A stretch of 7,600 nucleotides of DNA from VBDM01 sp049663805 (GTDB taxonomy: Bacteria > Pseudomonadota > Gammaproteobacteria > Burkholderiales > SG8-39), in contig JBATEB010000312.1 in the NCBI GenBank assembly GCA_049663805.1, positions 1-7,600 on the forward strand. Reading direction: 5' to 3'. Below the pieces are notes generated by a model. The model was not told the origin of the DNA. It saw only the letters and a program-made list of their open reading frames with translations, and did no database searches. Positions 5,363-7,600 of this stretch are shown here, in pieces (position 1 is the stretch's first letter; the number at the start of each line of letters is the position of its first letter). Position numbers and translations under genes: made by a program.

Positions 5363-5590
5363 ATGGGGGAATCAGAGAAATCGGGTTCTATGATTGCCAA
5401 GGCGCGGGAGAAATACTCCGAAGGTGTAACTCTGCGCGCAGTCATGCAGGCGATCCCGTACATTGGAAGTTCCCTAGATACATTGTTGGCGGGGAAGGCC
5501 GCTCAAATTCACTTAGAGCGCGTGGAAAACTTCGCTGGTGAGCTTCATCGCCGCAAGGCGACGCGGGATTTCATATCGGGAGACAAGTGA
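5363..5590 (+). CDS. hypothetical cassette protein, 75 aa
   Basis: No recognised function. The protein has a charged N terminus, a short hydrophobic stretch (TLRAVMQAIPYIGSSLDTLLAG, about residues 23-44, too polar and broken to be a firm membrane helix) and a helical, Arg/Glu-rich end (IHLERVENFAGELHRRK). The abrupt end makes a truncated version of a longer family possible. AAGGAC at 5350-5355, seven bases before the ATG, supports the start. The stop (5588-5590) is one base from the ATG of the CopG-type antitoxin, so the two are co-transcribed and probably translationally coupled. That position would suit a toxin, but the sequence does not resemble RelE, BrnT, PIN or any other toxin family I know. 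Confidence 0.65.
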   Translation: MGESEKSGSMIAKAREKYSEGVTLRAVMQAIPYIGSSLDTLLAGKAAQIHLERVENFAGELHRRKATRDFISGDK

Positions 5591-5591
5591 C

Positions 5592-5915
5592 ATGAACGGC
5601 GAACGGCTGCTCGAACAGGAAATTCTTGCCTCTTTCGAACGAGGCGAATGGAAACCCATTCGGAACCAGAAAGGCGAGATCGCGCGGCTCAGGGCAGCGG
5701 CGGGGGCTACGTTGCTTAAGAACAAGCGGGTCAACATAAGAATTTCGTCGCGGGACCTGGAGGGGTTGCAGGCCCGCGCCGCAGAGGAAGGCGTTCCATA
5801 CCAGACGCTTATGGCGAGCGTCCTGCACAAATTCGTGTCGGGTCGTCTGGTCGATACGCAAAGACGTATAGCTACGCGCTCGAGTCGGACGGCGCGCAAG
5901 CGCGCCGCCGGTTAG
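5592..5915 (+). CDS. CopG-type (ribbon-helix-helix) antitoxin
   Basis: This 107-aa protein matches the CopG antitoxin pattern: an N-terminal EQEILASFERGEWKPI segment, a helical linker ending in ATLLKNKRVNIRISSRDL, then EGLQARAAEEGVPYQTLMAS and VLHKFVSGRL. The NKRVNIRIS strand followed by two helices is the ribbon-helix-helix DNA-binding fold; such proteins dimerise on operator DNA and neutralise a partner toxin. I choose the ATG at 5592, one base after the previous stop, because the family starts close to the EQEIL segment; the frame is open further upstream to 5538, but that part is antitoxin-unlike. The Arg/Ser-rich last 25 residues overlap attC 5. No recognisable toxin partner is next to it. 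Confidence 0.82.
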   Translation: MNGERLLEQEILASFERGEWKPIRNQKGEIARLRAAAGATLLKNKRVNIRISSRDLEGLQARAAEEGVPYQTLMASVLHKFVSGRLVDTQRRIATRSSRTARKRAAG

Positions 5916-5928
5916 CACGACGTTAAAC
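5866..5928 (+). other. attC-like site 5, overlapping the end of the antitoxin gene
   Basis: A strong hairpin, CGGCGCGC-AA-GCGCGCCG (5890-5907), is followed by a perfect right core GTTAAAC (5922-5928). The matching left core would be GTATAGC (5866-5872), two bases from its expected complement. The arms between align with several bulges. The site overlaps the last 16 or so codons of the antitoxin. It is the last attC-like structure in the array and the most degenerate, so this may be a decayed site at the chromosomal junction. Confidence 0.45.
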
Positions 5929-5956
5929 GCCCGATCCAGAGAAAAAACACCCGACA

Positions 5957-6652
5957 ATGGCACTACGCCACAAGGAACGGCACCGCACGGACCGCATCGG
6001 CTGGTTACGCGCCGCGGTATTGGGCGCCAACGACGGCATCGTTTCGACGGCGAGCCTGGTGCTCGGTGTCGCGGCCGCGAACGCGACCCACGGCAGCGTG
6101 ATGGTCGCGGGGATCGCCGGCCTGGTCGCGGGAGCCATGTCGATGGCTGCCGGTGAATACGTCTCGGTCCGCTCGCAGGCGGATTCCGAGGAGGCCGCGC
6201 TCAACCTGGAACGCACGGAAATCGAAACCGACGGCCCGGGCGAGCACCGGGAACTGACGGCGATCTACGTCGGGCGCGGCCTCGATCCCGCGCTCGCGAA
6301 GCAGGTCGCCGAGCAGCTCATGGCACATGACGCGCTGGGCGCGCACGCGCGCGACGAGCTCGGTATCTCCGAGACGCTCAGCGCGCGGCCGATTCAGGCT
6401 GCGTTCACATCGGCGGCCAGCTTCGCCGTCGGCGCAGCGATGCCGCTGCTGGCGGTCGCCATGGTGTCCGAGTCGAGCTTGATCCCCGTCGTCTCCGGAA
6501 CGTCGCTCGCGTTCCTCGCGATCCTGGGCGGCTTGGCCGCTCGCGTGGGCGGCGCAAGCGTGACGGTGGGTGCGATGCGCGTCACGTTCTGGGGCGCGCT
6601 TGCCATGGGGCTGACCGCGGGCGTCGGGGCCCTGTTCGGAGCCGCGGGGTGA
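5957..6652 (+). CDS. VIT1/CCC1-family iron/manganese transporter
   Basis: The 231-aa length is typical. The N-terminal half has WLRAAVLGANDGIVSTASLV (residues about 15-34), the signature first membrane segment, then VMVAGIAGLVAGAMSMAAGE and YVSVRSQADSEEAAL (48-82), which carry the conserved Met/Ser and charged residues that line the ion path. A cytoplasmic helical domain (about 85-145) contains RELTAIYVGRGLDPALAKQV and EQLMAHDALGAHARDELGI. Three further membrane segments follow near 150-172, 176-198 and 202-230. Family members export or store Fe(II)/Mn(II), in bacteria mainly as inner-membrane detoxification carriers. The start lacks a strong ribosome-binding site. The gene lies just beyond the last attC and reads as ordinary high-GC chromosome. 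Confidence 0.92.
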   Translation: MALRHKERHRTDRIGWLRAAVLGANDGIVSTASLVLGVAAANATHGSVMVAGIAGLVAGAMSMAAGEYVSVRSQADSEEAALNLERTEIETDGPGEHRELTAIYVGRGLDPALAKQVAEQLMAHDALGAHARDELGISETLSARPIQAAFTSAASFAVGAAMPLLAVAMVSESSLIPVVSGTSLAFLAILGGLAARVGGASVTVGAMRVTFWGALAMGLTAGVGALFGAAG

Positions 6653-6685
6653 CCGGGAAGACGCCGCCCCGCGAGGTCCTGCCGT

Positions 6686-6699
6686 GCGGGCGTACCCGC
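6686..6699. terminator. weak GC hairpin between converging genes
   Basis: GCGGG-CGTA-CCCGC lies in the 67-bp gap between the converging VIT-family and sodC genes, with a possible outer TGCCG/CGGCA pairing. It has no T-run on either strand, so it is at best a weak bidirectional terminator. Confidence 0.25.
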
Positions 6700-6719
6700 G
6701 CCGAAGCGGCAGGCGGGCT

Positions 6720-7235
6720 TCAGTTCGGCTGGATCACGCCGCAGGCGAGGCGCGCTCCGGCGTTGCCGGTCGGCTGGGTCGTGTAGTCGTCGGGGCCGGC
6801 GTGAACGATCAGGCCGCGGCCGACGATGCTCGCCGGCCCGGGCGTCACCGTGATGATGTCGAGATCGATCTGGACGTTGGCGCGCCCCGCCTTGTTTGCC
6901 TTGAGGGCCGGCAGGTCGCCCGCGTGGCGCTCGCCGCTCGAAGGGTTCCCGTGGGGTTTGCCAAACGGGTTGAAATGCCCCTTCGCGCTCATGCCGTCGC
7001 CCGACGAACAGTCGCCGGCTTCGTGGATGTGCAGGCCGTGCTCCTGCCCGGGCTTGAGGCCCTGCACGAACACCACGACCTTGACCTTGTTACCCACTTG
7101 CTCGAAGGTCGCTTCACCGAAGGTCTTGTTGCCGGTAGTGGGCTTCAGCGCCGCGCTCGCGATCGTCCCCTCGGGGGACATCGTCTGGCAAGCGGCGAGC
7201 AGAATGGCGGCGGCAGCGGCAAGTATGGTTTTCAT
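6720..7235 (-). CDS. sodC: Cu/Zn superoxide dismutase, lipoprotein
   Basis: The 171-aa protein begins with a lipoprotein signal (MKTILAAAAAILLAAC, lipobox Cys16), so the mature enzyme should be anchored to a membrane facing the periplasm, where it converts superoxide to hydrogen peroxide and oxygen. Active-site residues are all present: copper ligands His69 and His71 (HGLHIHE), His87 (GHFNP) and His145 (VHAGPDDY); zinc ligands His87, His95, His104 and Asp107 (RHAGD); disulfide Cys76-Cys165 (AGDCS, LACGVI); and the active-site Arg163 in GNAGARLACG. The start at 7235 is favoured by GAGGAGG six bases upstream and by the signal peptide; a longer upstream reading would bury the signal. It converges with the VIT-family gene and is downstream of, but 80 bp from, the TRAP permease gene. 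Confidence 0.95.
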   Translation of the reverse strand: MKTILAAAAAILLAACQTMSPEGTIASAALKPTTGNKTFGEATFEQVGNKVKVVVFVQGLKPGQEHGLHIHEAGDCSSGDGMSAKGHFNPFGKPHGNPSSGERHAGDLPALKANKAGRANVQIDLDIITVTPGPASIVGRGLIVHAGPDDYTTQPTGNAGARLACGVIQPN

Positions 7236-7257
7236 TGCGTTCCTCCTCAAGTACCCC

Positions 7258-7286
7258 AATTTACTCAATTCCCCGGAAGTTTGGAA
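7258..7286 (-). promoter_or_regulatory. possible weak sigma-70-type promoter of sodC
   Basis: On the minus strand, TTCCAA (7286-7281) and TAAATT (7263-7258) are separated by 17 bp, within the short AT-rich gap before sodC. The match to TTGACA/TATAAT is poor, so this is only a candidate. Confidence 0.22.
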
Positions 7287-7315
7287 GCCCCTGGAAATAC
7301 CGGCATCGTGCTGCA

Positions 7316-7600
7316 TCACTTGAAGACGTCCGTCACCAGCAGGTTCGGCAGCCAGGTCGCAAGCGCCGGGAAGAAGATCACCAGGAGCAGAACGGCGAGG
7401 TCGCCGACGAAGAACGGGATGGTGCCTTTGACCACCTGGACCAGGGGGATTTTCGACGTGCCGCTCACCGCGAAAAGGTTCAGGCCGACCGGGGGCGTGA
7501 CCACGCCCATCTCGACGTTGAGCGTGACGATGATGGCGAGATGCACCGGGTCGATCTTGAGCGCCATCGCGATCGGAAACACGACCGGAACCGTCAGCAG
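7316..7600 (-). CDS. TRAP transporter large permease subunit DctM, C-terminal part
   Basis: The frame is open to the right edge, so only the last 94 residues are visible. They include LLTVPVVFPIAMALKIDPVH, LAIIVTLNVEMGVVTPPVGL and NLFAVSGTSKI, the conserved last part of the DctM/SiaM 12-helix permease with its NxEMGxxTPPVGLN motif, and a final hydrophobic helix (PFFVGDLAVLLLVIFFPALATWLP). The complete protein sits in the inner membrane and, with a small DctQ subunit and a periplasmic binding protein, imports organic acids driven by a sodium gradient. DctP and DctQ would be expected upstream, beyond the right edge. The substrate cannot be told from this end. Confidence 0.93.
   Translation of the reverse strand: MLTVPVVFPIAMALKIDPVHLAIIVTLNVEMGVVTPPVGLNLFAVSGTSKIPLVQVVKGTIPFFVGDLAVLLLVIFFPALATWLPNLLVTDVFK

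Noticed and set aside
6826..7323. 165-aa plus-strand open frame
   Set aside because: It is antisense to sodC, whose active-site residues are all present.
1..7600. CRISPR array, tRNA or rRNA gene
   Set aside because: No regularly spaced repeats, cloverleaf-like sequence or rRNA-like block was seen on reading.

Overview
The window is GC-rich, with codon use and gene content typical of a proteobacterium. A beta- or gammaproteobacterium is my best guess, based on a TRAP-type DctM permease, a lipoprotein-anchored Cu/Zn superoxide dismutase and a VIT-family transporter next to cassette-type DNA. No rRNA, tRNA or species marker is present, so the taxonomy is only inference.

Layout: positions 1-486 hold a cupin of the cysteine-dioxygenase-like type, probably cut by the window edge. 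From about 526 to 5930 the DNA reads as an array of integron gene cassettes. Short genes all point rightwards and are separated by imperfect palindromes with attC-type core boxes. Five attC-like sites are visible, near 526-817, 1403-1465, 3222-4965, 5243-5344 and 5866-5928. The first and the third are interrupted by mobile DNA. No integrase gene is in view, so this is either the distal part of a chromosomal integron or a cluster of attC sites without an integrase. Cassette contents are a ParE/RelE-type toxin-antitoxin pair (882-1408), two unknown proteins (1473-1823 and 1859-3208, the latter 449 aa with a coiled coil and a Cys/His tail), a small NusA-C-terminus-like helix-hairpin-helix protein (4997-5248), and a 75-aa unknown followed by a CopG-type antitoxin (5363-5915).

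Two mobile elements sit inside attC sites. A 219-bp element with 17-bp terminal inverted repeats (592-810) splits the right-hand core of the first attC. An IS110/IS1111-family element of about 1.68 kb (3229-4908, transposase on the minus strand) splits the third attC just after its GTCTAAC core box. Its long non-coding end, downstream of the transposase, folds on paper into a bridge-RNA-like structure. An outer 10-bp stem and an inner stem enclose an internal loop. One strand of that loop carries GUCUAAC and the other GCAACCAC, and these match exactly the two attC halves flanking the insertion. This looks like the RNA-guided basis of attC targeting by this element and is the most interesting signal in the window.

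From 5957 rightwards ordinary chromosomal genes resume: a VIT1/CCC1-family metal transporter (+), sodC (-), and the 3' end of a TRAP transporter large permease (-).
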